Source: an uncultured Flavobacteriaceae bacterium
GTDB taxonomy: Bacteria > Bacteroidota > Bacteroidia > Flavobacteriales > Flavobacteriaceae
Reading direction: 5' to 3'
DNA length: 64,000 nucleotides
Assembly: GCA_947500445.1 (NCBI GenBank)
Contig: CANMSB010000001.1
Location: forward strand, 62,001-126,000
Shown here: in pieces, positions 26,685-36,006 of the stretch
Position numbering within the stretch: the stretch's first letter is position 1
Layout: each line of letters begins with the position of its first letter
Translations under genes and position numbers: made by a program
Notes under the pieces: generated by a model
The model's database searches: none
What the model was told of the DNA's origin: nothing
Seen by the model: only the letters and a program-made list of their open reading frames with translations

Positions 26685-27190
26685 GTTTGAAGGTTTGTTT
26701 ATCAGTTGTTGTGTTGTTTCGATATGGTAAAAGTCCGAAGGGAAACCTGACTTTTTCAGGGCAAAAGATAGTTTAAAATTATTTTATCGCTAACAAAAAT
26801 GGTCCTATTTTACCATTTTAACGCAATACAGGCAGTATGATCGTGAAAATAGGAAACATCATTATACACTTGCGTAAACAATAATGACTTTCGCGACCCA
26901 TTGATTTTTCTATGTATTCAATGACTCTTCCCTTTTTCCCATGAAGCAAGAATCCCGGATAGCTTGCATTTTTTTTGATTAAAAAATTATGGACCGATCG
27001 TTCAAATCGTTTGTAAAAATAGCGCTTGGCCCAACTCAATTTTAATGAACAATGCGTTAATATTGTCAGCTTCATAAATCCGCTATAAAAGTAAGCGTCC
27101 CTTTTTATATATTTAAGGCTGCTTAATCGATTGGGTTGTGGGATGTAGTCACACTTTTTGATTTACGGGAATAAATTTGAAAGAAAGCGA
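26685..27190. other. Divergent regulatory region between the MFS gene and xylB
   Basis: 506 bases. An 85-codon minus-strand frame (26818-27075) is not convincing as a gene. The region holds an inverted repeat at 26796-26819 and a TAAATTTG box at 27172-27179 close to the xylB start. Confidence 0.45.
26796..26819. promoter_or_regulatory. Inverted repeat, candidate operator for the xylose locus
   Basis: AAAATGGT (26796-26803) and ACCATTTT (26812-26819) form a perfect 8-base inverted repeat with an 8-base spacer, about 110 bases upstream of the MFS start codon. It could be a dimer-binding operator. No regulator gene lies next to the locus, so the binding protein is unknown. Confidence 0.4.
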
Positions 27191-28675
27191 ATGTATTATC
27201 TTGGATTGGATATTGGAAGTTCCTCTATAAAAGTGGCATTGGTAGCCGTGGCAACGGGTAAAAGTATCGACGTGGTGCAGGAACCTGAAACGGAAATGGG
27301 GATGATCGCCCTTAAAAACGGCTGGGCGGAACAAGATCCGGAACGCTGGTGGAAACACGTATGCCGCGCCATAGCCAGACTTCAAAAAGTACACCAGGTA
27401 AAAGCGAACGAAATTACGGGCATCGGAATTTCCTATCAAATGCACGGTCTGGTTGTAGTCGATTCGGAAGGAGTGGTATTACGGCCGTCTATCATCTGGT
27501 GCGATAGTAGGGCGGTAAGCATCGGGGATGAAGCGTTCGAGGCCATAGGTCCGGAGCAGTGCAGTACACGTCTTCTGAATTCACCCGCAAATTTTACGGC
27601 CTCCAAACTCAAATGGGTAAAGGATAATGAACCGGAGCTGTATGCCAAGATCCATAAGTTTATGTTGCCCGGGGATTATATTGCGTATAAATTGTCAGGA
27701 ACCATCAATACTACCATTTCGGGGCTTTCTGAGGGTATGTTATGGGATTTTGAAAAGGGATCGGTAGCACAACTTTTGTTAGATCATTACGGCATTGATG
27801 CCACATTGGTGCCCGATATCGTACCAACCTTCGGCAAGCAATCTACGGTAAACGCAACAGGTGCTTCCGAATCCGGTCTTTCCGAAGGAACCGCAATTTT
27901 TTATAGGGCCGGAGATCAACCGAACAATGCACTTTCATTAAACGTATTCCAACCGGGTGAAGTTGCCGCCACTGGCGGTACCTCGGGAGTTGTTTACGCG
28001 GTAACGGATAGCCTGTCCTCCAAAGAAAGTGCAAGAGTGAACAACTTCGCGCATGTCAATTATACCCAAAATGGTGCTCCCCGGATTGGAAAATTACTTT
28101 GTATCAACGGAGCGGGGATACAATACCGATGGTTGTTGAACAATCTGTCGGTAGGGTCCTATAAAGAAATGAACGATTTGGCCGATACGGTCCCGATCGG
28201 TTCCGATGGGGTCTGCATGATTCCCTTCGGAAATGGAGCCGAACGCATGTTGAACAATCGCGAGGTCGGCTCCCATGTACTGCACATGAACCTGAACAAC
28301 CATAACAAGGCCCATTTGTGCCGAGCGGCATTGGAAGGTATCGCCTTTTCCTTTGTTTACGGTATGGAAATTATGAAATCCGATGGCATTACCGTAAACG
28401 TTATGCGCGTAGGGAACGATAATCTGTTTCGTTCTGAAATTTTTGCCATAACCGTTGCCACATTGATCGGATACGAAATCGAGCTTTACAACACCACCGG
28501 TGCCATAGGGGCGGCAAGAGCGGCCGGACTCCACCAAGGGGATTTCGATAAATTTGGGGAGTATGTTATGAATAACGATTATATTACCACTTTCGCCCCT
28601 TCCGAAACACAACAACCGTATCGGGAGGCCTATGCGCTATGGAAAAACGAGTTAACAACTATCATCAATAAATAA
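27191..28675 (+). CDS. xylB: Xylulokinase
   Basis: A 494-aa FGGY-family sugar kinase phosphorylating D-xylulose to xylulose 5-phosphate. It has the N-terminal ATP-binding strand YYLGLDIGSSSIKVALV, the substrate loop GISYQMHGLVVVD, and the second FGGY half with NGAGIQYRWLL and RAALEGIAFSFVYG. The start at 27191 is preferred to an upstream TTG at 27158, because YYLGLDIGSSS is the standard N-terminus. Gene order xylB-xylA with a 16-base gap means one operon. With the divergent MFS transporter it makes a complete xylose uptake-to-pentose-phosphate path. Confidence 0.94.
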   Translation: MYYLGLDIGSSSIKVALVAVATGKSIDVVQEPETEMGMIALKNGWAEQDPERWWKHVCRAIARLQKVHQVKANEITGIGISYQMHGLVVVDSEGVVLRPSIIWCDSRAVSIGDEAFEAIGPEQCSTRLLNSPANFTASKLKWVKDNEPELYAKIHKFMLPGDYIAYKLSGTINTTISGLSEGMLWDFEKGSVAQLLLDHYGIDATLVPDIVPTFGKQSTVNATGASESGLSEGTAIFYRAGDQPNNALSLNVFQPGEVAATGGTSGVVYAVTDSLSSKESARVNNFAHVNYTQNGAPRIGKLLCINGAGIQYRWLLNNLSVGSYKEMNDLADTVPIGSDGVCMIPFGNGAERMLNNREVGSHVLHMNLNNHNKAHLCRAALEGIAFSFVYGMEIMKSDGITVNVMRVGNDNLFRSEIFAITVATLIGYEIELYNTTGAIGAARAAGLHQGDFDKFGEYVMNNDYITTFAPSETQQPYREAYALWKNELTTIINK

Positions 28676-28691
28676 TAAATAGGAATACATT

Positions 28692-30017
28692 ATGGTCATC
28701 ACAGGAGACAAAGAATACTTTAAGGGTATCGGTGAAATAAAATACGAAGGAAAAGAATCGGACAATCCGTTGGCGTTCAAATATTACGATGCCAACAAGG
28801 TAGTAGCGGGGAAGACCATGAGCGAACATTTTAAGTTTGCCATTGCCTATTGGCATACGTTCTGCGGGCAAGGTGCCGACCCCTTTGGTCCGGGCACGCA
28901 AAATTTTGCTTGGGACCAAGCATCTGACCCCGTGCAGGCAGCAAAGAACAAAGCGGATGCCGCTTTTGAATTTATCGGAAAAATGGGTTTCGATTACTTC
29001 TGTTTTCACGATTTCGATTTAGTACAGGAAGCGGATAGCTTTGCCGAATCCGAAAAGCGCTTGGCAACGATCACCGATTATATAAAGGATAAAAAAGAAG
29101 CATCGGGAATTAAACTTTTGTGGGGAACCGCCAACTGTTTTTCCAATCCGAGGTATATGAACGGAGCCGCTACCAATCCCGATTTTAAAGTATTGGCCCG
29201 TGCTGGGGGACAAATAAAGTTGGCCTTGGACGCCACCATAGCCCTAGGGGGCGAAAATTATGTGTTCTGGGGCGGAAGAGAAGGGTATATGTCACTTTTG
29301 AACACCGATTTGGGACGAGAACTCGATCATATGGGCCGTTTCTTGGCCATGGCAAGGGACTATGCCAGGGGGCAAGGTTTTACCGGAACCTTCTTTATCG
29401 AACCCAAACCGATGGAGCCCATGAAGCATCAGTACGATTTTGATTGTGCCACCGCAATCGGGTTTTTGAAGGAGTACGGTCTGGAAAAAGATTTTAAAAT
29501 GAATATCGAGGTAAACCATGCTACCCTTGCACAGCATACGTTCCAACATGAGATTGCCGTTGCCGCTAAAGCGGGAATGTTGGGCAGTATGGATGCCAAT
29601 AGGGGCGATTACCAAAACGGTTGGGATACCGATCAATTTCCGAACAACGTTTTGGAGCTGACCGAGGCGATGCTGGTATTTTTGGAAGCTGGCGGATTAC
29701 AGGGCGGAGGAGTCAATTTTGACGCAAAAATAAGAAGGAACTCTACCGATATGGACGACGTTTTCCATGCGCACATCGGAGGTGCCGATACCTTTGCACG
29801 GGCATTGCTGGCAGCCGATAAGATCATTTCTTCCTCCTCGTACGAGACCTTGCGTAAAAAGCGATACGCCTCGTTCGATTCCGGTAAAGGGAAAGACTTT
29901 GAAAATGGTGCTCTGGAATTGAACGATCTTTATGCCATTGCCGCTGAGCAAGGGGAACCGTCTTTGGAGAGCGGTAAGCAAGAATTGTTCGAAAACATTG
30001 TGAACCAATACATCTAG
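28692..30017 (+). CDS. xylA: Xylose isomerase
   Basis: A 441-aa enzyme converting D-xylose to D-xylulose. Family signatures are complete: the catalytic histidine in [11 protein letters not shown], the [16 protein letters not shown] segment, the metal-binding [17 protein letters not shown], and further metal ligands in [15 protein letters not shown] and GSMDANRGD. Its length and motifs correspond to the class II (long) isomerases. It is the second gene of the xylBA operon. The end is followed by a structured intergenic element and a strong terminator 165 bases downstream. Confidence 0.96.
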   Translation: MVITGDKEYFKGIGEIKYEGKESDNPLAFKYYDANKVVAGKTMSEHFKFAIAYWHTFCGQGADPFGPGTQNFAWDQASDPVQAAKNKADAAFEFIGKMGFDYFCFHDFDLVQEADSFAESEKRLATITDYIKDKKEASGIKLLWGTANCFSNPRYMNGAATNPDFKVLARAGGQIKLALDATIALGGENYVFWGGREGYMSLLNTDLGRELDHMGRFLAMARDYARGQGFTGTFFIEPKPMEPMKHQYDFDCATAIGFLKEYGLEKDFKMNIEVNHATLAQHTFQHEIAVAAKAGMLGSMDANRGDYQNGWDTDQFPNNVLELTEAMLVFLEAGGLQGGGVNFDAKIRRNSTDMDDVFHAHIGGADTFARALLAADKIISSSSYETLRKKRYASFDSGKGKDFENGALELNDLYAIAAEQGEPSLESGKQELFENIVNQYI

Positions 30018-30034
30018 ACACATTTTAATTTTGA

Positions 30035-30088
30035 CTCGATAATCGAGATTTAAAATGCTTCGACGCTTGCGTCGAAATCAATGTTGAT
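30035..30088. repeat. Three consecutive hairpins after xylA
   Basis: CTCGAT-A-ATCGAG (30035-30047), TTCGACGC-TT-GCGTCGAA (30059-30076) and ATCAA-TG-TTGAT (30077-30088) follow one another without a T-run. They are followed by a GC-rich stretch (ACCCCGTGGGCTTGCCCC, 30101-30118). The arrangement resembles dispersed palindromic intergenic elements; whether it recurs elsewhere in the genome cannot be seen here. Confidence 0.55.
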
Positions 30089-30181
30089 TTTCGTTCTAAT
30101 ACCCCGTGGGCTTGCCCCGAGGTTGTTTACGTGTAGGGTCGCCCCGATGCTAACAGAAAAGGTTAAAATACATTTTATGAT

Positions 30182-30217
30182 AACCGGCCCACTTTTTAAA
30201 AGGTGGGCCGGTTTTTT
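30182..30217 (+). terminator. Strong rho-independent terminator of xylBA
   Basis: AACCGGCCCAC (30182-30192) pairs perfectly with GTGGGCCGGTT (30203-30213), followed by T residues through 30217. Confidence 0.92.
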
Positions 30218-30383
30218 ATGTGGATGTTCTGCACAAAGGAACACCAGGAATGGTATACGAACAAATCAGAAACGATGGAGAGGATATTTGATTTTGTAAA
30301 TAAACATAGTTTTGGGGCATTCCTTTTCGTTGGAACTAAAAAATAGCACTTAACTTTAACGAGAATACTAGAGATTCTATAAT

Positions 30384-31544
30384 ATGAAGGTTTTTACCAA
30401 ATTGTTTTTACTGATTGCAGTAGGCAGCGGTATAGCGGGCTGCCAAGAAAAAAGTAAAAAAAGTACAGAATCGATTGCTACGGAGGACACCTCAAAAAAA
30501 ACGGAGCAGGGATTATCGCCGGAGACGGTAAATAGCCCTCTATTGGTAGATAGGCCAAAGGACGTAATAGCTCCGGAGGGGATGGTATGGATTCCGGGAG
30601 GTACGTTTTTACAGGGAGCGGTACCCGGAGATCGCATGGCGATGCAACATGAGAAGCCTGCAGCGAAAGTAAAGGTAGATGGGTTTTTTATGGATGTTTC
30701 CGAGGTGACCAATGCCGATTTTGAAAAATTTGTAGCGGCTACGGATTACATAACTATCGCCGAACGTGAAATCGACTGGGAAGAAATGAAGACCCAGCTT
30801 CCAGAAGGAACACCAAAACCACATGACAGTATTATGCAACCCGGCTCTTTGACCTTCAAAAAAACAAAGACAACACCCCCCAACCTATATGACTTTTCGC
30901 AATGGTGGCGTTGGACCATAGGCGCCAACTGGAAACACCCTAACGGTCCTGGAAGTTCCATTGTGGGCAAAGATTTGGAACCGGTGGTGCATATCGCCTA
31001 TGAAGATGCATTAGCGTATTGTAATTGGGCCGGAAGGCGGCTACCTACCGAAGCGGAATGGGAGCGTGCCGCTCGTGGCGATAAAAAAGGAATGCCGTTT
31101 ACCTGGGGAGATGATATTGCCATGCTCGGGAAGATGGCCAATACCTGGGAAGGAGAATTTCCGGTAGCCAATACCAAAGAAGATGGTTTTGAGGGCAGGG
31201 CAGCGGTAAAGTCGTATCGCCCGAATGATTTTGGCTTGTACGATATGGCCGGAAATGTTTGGGAGTGGACCAGTGATTGGTACAACAGTTCCTACTATTC
31301 CGATTTGGCAAAAACGGATAAAGCGGCGCCTCTAAATCCCAATGGCGCTTCCCAACCTTTTAATGAAAGAGATCTCTATGCCCGCGAACGGGTCATAAAA
31401 GGGGGGTCTTTTCTCTGTAGCGATTCGTATTGCGCCAATTATCGTATTTCTGCCCGAATGGGTACCAGTCTCGATTCGGCACAGGAGCATTTGGGTTTTC
31501 GCACGGTGGTTACAGCGGAGATGTTGCGTAGCGCTCAAGAATAG
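30384..31544 (+). CDS. Formylglycine-generating enzyme (SUMF1) family lipoprotein
   Basis: A 386-aa lipoprotein (signal ending IAGC, cysteine near residue 20) with an FGE-sulfatase domain from about residue 65. It has the usual landmarks: MVWIPGGTFLQGA, VDGFFMDVSEVTNADFEKFV, GRRLPTEAEWERAARG, and YDMAGNVWEWTSDWY. Both catalytic cysteines are present in FLCSDSYCANYR (C345 and C350, five apart as in characterised FGEs), unlike structural SUMF1 proteins such as GldK/GldJ. It could oxidise the active-site cysteine of sulfatases to formylglycine outside the cytoplasm. No sulfatase gene lies in this window. It stands alone after the xylBA terminator. Confidence 0.85.
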   Translation: MKVFTKLFLLIAVGSGIAGCQEKSKKSTESIATEDTSKKTEQGLSPETVNSPLLVDRPKDVIAPEGMVWIPGGTFLQGAVPGDRMAMQHEKPAAKVKVDGFFMDVSEVTNADFEKFVAATDYITIAEREIDWEEMKTQLPEGTPKPHDSIMQPGSLTFKKTKTTPPNLYDFSQWWRWTIGANWKHPNGPGSSIVGKDLEPVVHIAYEDALAYCNWAGRRLPTEAEWERAARGDKKGMPFTWGDDIAMLGKMANTWEGEFPVANTKEDGFEGRAAVKSYRPNDFGLYDMAGNVWEWTSDWYNSSYYSDLAKTDKAAPLNPNGASQPFNERDLYARERVIKGGSFLCSDSYCANYRISARMGTSLDSAQEHLGFRTVVTAEMLRSAQE

Positions 31545-31655
31545 CCCGGTTTTGGGACAATCATGGCCAACCCACCTTTGAAGGACTCTTGTAAAGCGAT
31601 ATTTTTTAAAGGAGTAAGCGCAAGATGGTTACTGAGATAAATAAAATGGTCGGTT

Positions 31656-32354
31656 TCAAATGGAATCGGTAAGCGCTTTTTCAAGTTCCGCTTTTCGCAA
31701 GCGGCTCATCGGAATACGTTGCTCCCCAATTTCCACGTAAGTACTGGAGAATTTTTCAATTTTTTCTACATTGACCGAATACGATTTATGGATTCTTAAA
31801 AACTGGGAAGGCAATTTCTTTAAAAAGGCCTTCATCGTGGAAAGGACCAATATTTTTTGTTCCGCGGTCACAATTTTTACATAATCTCCAAGGGCCTCGA
31901 TCCATTTGATTTGATCAACGATTACCTTTTTCTTTTGTAGATTGCTGTTTACAAAAATATAATCTTGCGATTGGTTTTCGCCGCGTTGGTAATGATAGTT
32001 CGTAACTGCCCTATGGATTGCGGTATCAAAACGCTCCGGGGTAATGGGTTTTTGAAGGTAGTCGGTAACGTCGTACTCAAAGGCCCGCAAAGCGTAATCG
32101 GGCTTCCCCGATATGATGATGATCTGTGGACGGCGTTCCAAGGCGTCCAAGAAATCAAAACCATTGATTACCGGCATTTCAATATCCAACAAAATAAGGT
32201 CGATATTGTTGTTCTGGATTCCTTCACGTGCGGCAACCCCGTTCGCATAGGCAGATTCCAATGACAAATGGGGATTTTTTTCTACTAATTTAGAGATGAC
32301 TTTGAGCTGCATCCCTGAATCATCGATGATGACGGTCTTTAAAATTGTGTTCAC
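31656..32354 (-). CDS. LytTR family response regulator
   Basis: A 232-aa two-component response regulator. The receiver domain covers residues 1-120, with the acidic pair in VIIDDS, the phospho-acceptor aspartate in DLILLDIEMPVINGFDF and the conserved lysine in YLQKPITPE. A LytTR DNA-binding domain follows (about 130-230: IKWIEALGDYVKIVT and FLRIHKSYSVNVEKIE). No histidine kinase gene is adjacent, so it is an orphan in this window; in Bacteroidota the partner is usually a LytS/YehU-type kinase. Confidence 0.92.
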   Translation of the reverse strand: MNTILKTVIIDDSGMQLKVISKLVEKNPHLSLESAYANGVAAREGIQNNNIDLILLDIEMPVINGFDFLDALERRPQIIIISGKPDYALRAFEYDVTDYLQKPITPERFDTAIHRAVTNYHYQRGENQSQDYIFVNSNLQKKKVIVDQIKWIEALGDYVKIVTAEQKILVLSTMKAFLKKLPSQFLRIHKSYSVNVEKIEKFSSTYVEIGEQRIPMSRLRKAELEKALTDSI

Positions 32355-32691
32355 GGTTTACGTTTTTCGTAACAATACTTTGCAGGTCTAATTTGGGGCC
32401 CACCACTCAAAGGTAAGAGCGATATTAGCATATTTTATCAAAAAAAGGTAAGATTCTTCTAAAAATTAACACATTCCTAAGGGTTAATAAGAATTTTCTG
32501 ATTTTTACGATAAAGTCACTGCCTTAAAATTTAGTTTCGCGAATCTTTTTTGAAAGTTTTAGCGGAAAAAGGAGACAAATGAAATTGAAGTGCCACTCAG
32601 AATTGGCAAAGAACGATAATAACTTTTAATAAGTAGGAAGTAAGGTTTTTTCAAAAAAAACTACTTTTGTTCTACAAAATAATTTAAGGAT
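32355..32691. other. Divergent promoter region of the LytTR regulator and trxB
   Basis: 337 AT-rich bases between two divergent genes; apart from the candidate -7 box at 32662-32669 I see no structure. Confidence 0.4.
32662..32669 (+). promoter_or_regulatory. Candidate -7 box of trxB
   Basis: TACTTTTG fits TAnnTTTG and lies 22 bases before the trxB ATG. A TTG at the standard upstream spacing is not seen. Confidence 0.4.
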
Positions 32692-33657
32692 ATGTCAGCG
32701 CAAATCGAACGAATTAAAACATTGATCATAGGATCCGGTCCAGCAGGATATACCGCTGCAATTTATGCGGCCAGGGCCGATTTGAAGCCTGTGGTATATA
32801 CCGGCATGGAACCGGGCGGTCAGCTTACCACCACAACTGAAGTGGATAACTTTCCGGGCTATCCGGAGGGCATCGACGGCCCCAGCATGATGGTACAGCT
32901 ACAACAACAGGCCGAACGTTTCGGTACCGAAGTACGTATCGGAATGATTACTGCAATTACCTTGAGCGATGAAGTAGGCGGAATTCATGTGGCAACCGTC
33001 GATAACGATAAAACCATAGAGGCCGAAACGGTAATCATAAGCACAGGGGCCTCGGCACGTTACCTGAATATTCCCAGTGAGCAACGCTTGCGGGGAGGCG
33101 GTGTTTCGGCATGTGCCGTTTGCGACGGTTTTTTCTACAAGGGACAGGATGTAGCCATTGTCGGTGGAGGGGATACCGCGGCCGAAGAAGCATCGTATTT
33201 GGCCAATATTTGTAATAAGGTGACCATGTTGGTCCGTAAAGACCATATGCGCGCCTCCAAGGCCATGCAGCATCGCGTGACCAGTCTACCAAACGTTGAC
33301 CTTCGCTACAATACCGAGGTTGATGAGGTTTTGGGAGACCAAGTTGTGGAAGGGCTACGTATGGTCAACAACCAAACCGGTGAAAAAGAGGATATCGCCA
33401 TCACCGGGCTCTTTATCGCTATCGGACACACACCGAACACCGGTATCTTTAAAGGACAATTGGATATGGATGATACGGGATATCTTATTACAAAAGGGAA
33501 ATCCACAAAAACCAACAGACCGGGAGTATTTGCTTGTGGCGATTCTCAGGACAAGGAGTATCGACAGGCCATTACTGCTGCCGGAACGGGCTGTATGGCC
33601 GCTTTGGATGCCGAGCGTTACCTTGCGACCATAGAAACACCGGAAGAGGTGGCCTAA
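32692..33657 (+). CDS. trxB: Thioredoxin-disulfide reductase
   Basis: A 321-aa flavoprotein that passes electrons from NADPH through FAD to thioredoxin. It has the N-terminal FAD-binding motif GSGPAGYTAAIYAARA, the redox-active CAVC pair (C141, C144), the NADPH-binding motif GGGDTAAEEA, and the C-terminal FAD motif GVFACGDSQDKEYRQAITAAGTGC. Length is normal. It stands alone and ends in a strong bidirectional terminator. Confidence 0.97.
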   Translation: MSAQIERIKTLIIGSGPAGYTAAIYAARADLKPVVYTGMEPGGQLTTTTEVDNFPGYPEGIDGPSMMVQLQQQAERFGTEVRIGMITAITLSDEVGGIHVATVDNDKTIEAETVIISTGASARYLNIPSEQRLRGGGVSACAVCDGFFYKGQDVAIVGGGDTAAEEASYLANICNKVTMLVRKDHMRASKAMQHRVTSLPNVDLRYNTEVDEVLGDQVVEGLRMVNNQTGEKEDIAITGLFIAIGHTPNTGIFKGQLDMDDTGYLITKGKSTKTNRPGVFACGDSQDKEYRQAITAAGTGCMAALDAERYLATIETPEEVA

Positions 33658-33711
33658 CGTACACCGCTATCGTGGTTGTAAAGTAGGCAACCTTCAAGTT
33701 AGTATACAAAT

Positions 33712-33745
33712 AAGGCCGAACTTTTAGGGCGTTCGGCCTTTTATT
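33712..33745. terminator. Bidirectional terminator between trxB and the aminotransferase gene
   Basis: AAGGCCGAAC (33712-33721) pairs with GTTCGGCCTT (33731-33740), with T-rich sequence on the plus side and A-rich on the minus side. It lies between two convergent genes. Confidence 0.85.
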
Positions 33746-33816
33746 TTGAATAGGGTCGAAAACAAACGGCGGGTCTTTTTCGGGTGCCACAACGCCCCTG
33801 TAATGGACCGTTGTTT

Positions 33817-34860
33817 CTACAAACTATTGATTCCTTCGATCAGGGCATGGATATCCGCTTTGGTATGCCCCGCACTGAGTACGATCCGGTTCATTAAAGC
33901 AGCGCTACCTTCGGGATAGTTAAAACTTGTGGTGATGATTCGTCGACTCCGTAAATGATCGGTAAGTACTTTTCCCGTATAACTAAAGGCGGGATGTTGC
34001 GGCATGCTCGCAAACCTTTCGGGGCGGTCGAGTTTGGAACGGAAAAGGGCAATGTGCTCTTGAAGAACCGTTCTTTTGTGGGCATAGATATTTTCGGCTT
34101 CCAACAGCGTAGCGAGTGCCGCCGGTGCGCATGGACTGGCCCCTCCATAAAAAGCGGAATTCTGAATTTCCGCGATTCGCTTTTTCGACCCAAAAATCGC
34201 ACCGGCCTGAATGCCGAAACCTTTTCCCAAAGAGCCGCACACCACTAGCTCCTTGGGGCCAAACCCCCGAACGGTTTTATATACCCCGCTTCCGTGTTCG
34301 CCCACGATTCCAAGACCATGGGAATCGTCTATGACAACGATGAGCTCCTTTAAGGGGAGTTCCCGTAATCCCAAGAAATCCGGATAGTTTTCCCCGAAAA
34401 AATCGATGGCATCCAAAAACAGTACGGGAGCGCGTTCCGGGCTTGTTTTCAAATGGTGTTCCAGTCGTAAACGTAGTTCGGGGTAGGAGGTAGCTCTAGA
34501 TACCGTATCGGACAGCAAAGCCGAATGGGTACCCGGCGCATAGAACAGACAATAACGCTTGGCACTCAATTGGCGTGCGAGCAACTGTCCCACCAAATAC
34601 CCCGAGGACATGGTCAGACAAGCCTCACTTCCGACGAGTGCGGCCAGATAATTTTCGGCTTCATCGAACACGTTGAGCCGTATATTGGATTTTCTGGAAG
34701 CTCCGTAACTGGTACCGTGGATTCTAATGTTTTTAATGAAAAGATCTTGAAAGCTGCGGTCCATTTGTAGGCCCAAATAAGCGGTACCCCCAAAATAGCG
34801 GTACGCCACATCGTTGATCGGCAGTTGCCTGCCCGGAAAGGAGTCGATATAATCCGTCAT
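33817..34860 (-). CDS. PLP-dependent aminotransferase of the BioF/KBL type
   Basis: A 347-aa fold-type I PLP enzyme related to 8-amino-7-oxononanoate synthase and 2-amino-3-ketobutyrate CoA ligase. The PLP-contacting VVIDDSHGLG (D178, H181) and Schiff-base lysine K213 in CGSLGKGFG are present; GTSYGASR is the substrate-loop motif. The start at 34860 overlaps the upstream epimerase stop by 4 bases (ATGA); the in-frame extension to 35112 lies antisense to nothing but inside the epimerase gene and is rejected. Pairing with a dipeptide epimerase suggests amino-acid or peptidoglycan-peptide metabolism. I do not assign it to biotin synthesis. Confidence 0.82.
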   Translation of the reverse strand: MTDYIDSFPGRQLPINDVAYRYFGGTAYLGLQMDRSFQDLFIKNIRIHGTSYGASRKSNIRLNVFDEAENYLAALVGSEACLTMSSGYLVGQLLARQLSAKRYCLFYAPGTHSALLSDTVSRATSYPELRLRLEHHLKTSPERAPVLFLDAIDFFGENYPDFLGLRELPLKELIVVIDDSHGLGIVGEHGSGVYKTVRGFGPKELVVCGSLGKGFGIQAGAIFGSKKRIAEIQNSAFYGGASPCAPAALATLLEAENIYAHKRTVLQEHIALFRSKLDRPERFASMPQHPAFSYTGKVLTDHLRSRRIITTSFNYPEGSAALMNRIVLSAGHTKADIHALIEGINSL

Positions 34861-35870
34861 TGGAACAGCGTTACACCGCTTCCACCGATTTCGGGAAAAC
34901 GTACGTTTCCGTCGGGCAGTAGTTGCACACCATTGGCAATGTCCTTTTTTAAGAGCATGGCACCATCCATATCTACATAATCCAACTGTGGGAGCAATTG
35001 GGCTATGGCCGATATGCCCACAGTAGATTCCGTCATACAGCCGACCATTACTTGAAGTCCTAACGATTTTCCATGGGCGATCATGCGAAGGGCCGGGGTA
35101 AGGCCGCCACATTTGGTAAGCTTGATGTTGATGCCGTTAAAATGAAGGCTGCATTGGGCGACATCTGCTTCCACGATACAACTTTCATCCGCAATAACCG
35201 GCAATACACTATGGTGGGCAACATACTCCATTCCTTCCCAATCGTCCGCTTTTAAAGGTTGTTCCAAAAATTCGACACCCAGTGTTTTTAAGACTTCGGC
35301 ATTACGGACCGTTTCCGCTGCCGACCAGGCGCAATTGGCGTCGATGCGAAAAATAGCGTCGGTATGGGACCGTAATTCCTTAACAATGGCCACATCGTCA
35401 GCTGTTCCCAATTTTATCTTGTAAATAGGCCAAGGGGTCTCTTTCATTTTTTCCACCATTTTCGGAATAGTGTCTATACCAATGGTGTAGTTGCTAATGG
35501 GATATTGGGAGGAATCCGTTCCCCAAAGGACATGTAGGGGCGTTTCCTTGAGTTTGCCGAAAAGGTCATGTGCGGCAAGGTCCAATGCACAAATAGCGAA
35601 ATTGCTCAGGCCTTTATCGGTTAAAAAGGCATGCAGCACTTTGGGGTCGTTCCATTCGAACGCTTCCAACTCCGCTTGTATAGCCCCGATTTCCTTCATC
35701 ATGCTTTCCACGGTTATGGCGTAGTAAGGATTTGCCGTGGCTTCCCCATAGCCCATTAGTCCGTTATGGCTTAGGGAAACGATCAACGAATCCTGGAAGT
35801 CATGGGATTCTCGGGAAATACTGAAGGTATGCTTTAAGGGGAGAACATACTTTTTAAGATGCACCTTCAT
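34857..35870 (-). CDS. Dipeptide epimerase (enolase superfamily, Ala-Glu epimerase type)
   Basis: A 337-aa member of the muconate-lactonising subgroup of enolases. The catalytic lysines are K151/K153 (YKIKLG) and K253 (KLTKCGG). Metal ligands are D177 (RIDANC), E203 (FLEQP) and D228 (IADES). The C-terminal GCMTEST motif is typical of L-Ala-D/L-Glu epimerases, which recycle murein peptides. It is followed with a 4-base overlap by the BioF-like aminotransferase, implying translational coupling. Confidence 0.88.
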   Translation of the reverse strand: MKVHLKKYVLPLKHTFSISRESHDFQDSLIVSLSHNGLMGYGEATANPYYAITVESMMKEIGAIQAELEAFEWNDPKVLHAFLTDKGLSNFAICALDLAAHDLFGKLKETPLHVLWGTDSSQYPISNYTIGIDTIPKMVEKMKETPWPIYKIKLGTADDVAIVKELRSHTDAIFRIDANCAWSAAETVRNAEVLKTLGVEFLEQPLKADDWEGMEYVAHHSVLPVIADESCIVEADVAQCSLHFNGINIKLTKCGGLTPALRMIAHGKSLGLQVMVGCMTESTVGISAIAQLLPQLDYVDMDGAMLLKKDIANGVQLLPDGNVRFPEIGGSGVTLFQ

Positions 35871-36006
35871 AAACTTATTTTTTGCCTAAGATAAAGTGCT
35901 TCCCGGAATTTAATGGAAACAAAGAAGGTTTTTTTAGCAATTTGTACAAGCCCTTTAAAGGCGAGGAGCACGTTTTATGATCGGTTCTGTATGATGGGCC
36001 ATCGAT

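Noticed and set aside
26818-27075. 85-codon minus-strand ORF between the MFS gene and xylB
   Set aside because: Rich in rare residues for a soluble protein, no family, and it starts inside the probable promoter region of two divergent genes.
34861-35112. N-terminal extension of the BioF-like aminotransferase
   Set aside because: Lies entirely within the epimerase gene in another frame; the ATGA overlap start at 34860 fits the family N-terminus.
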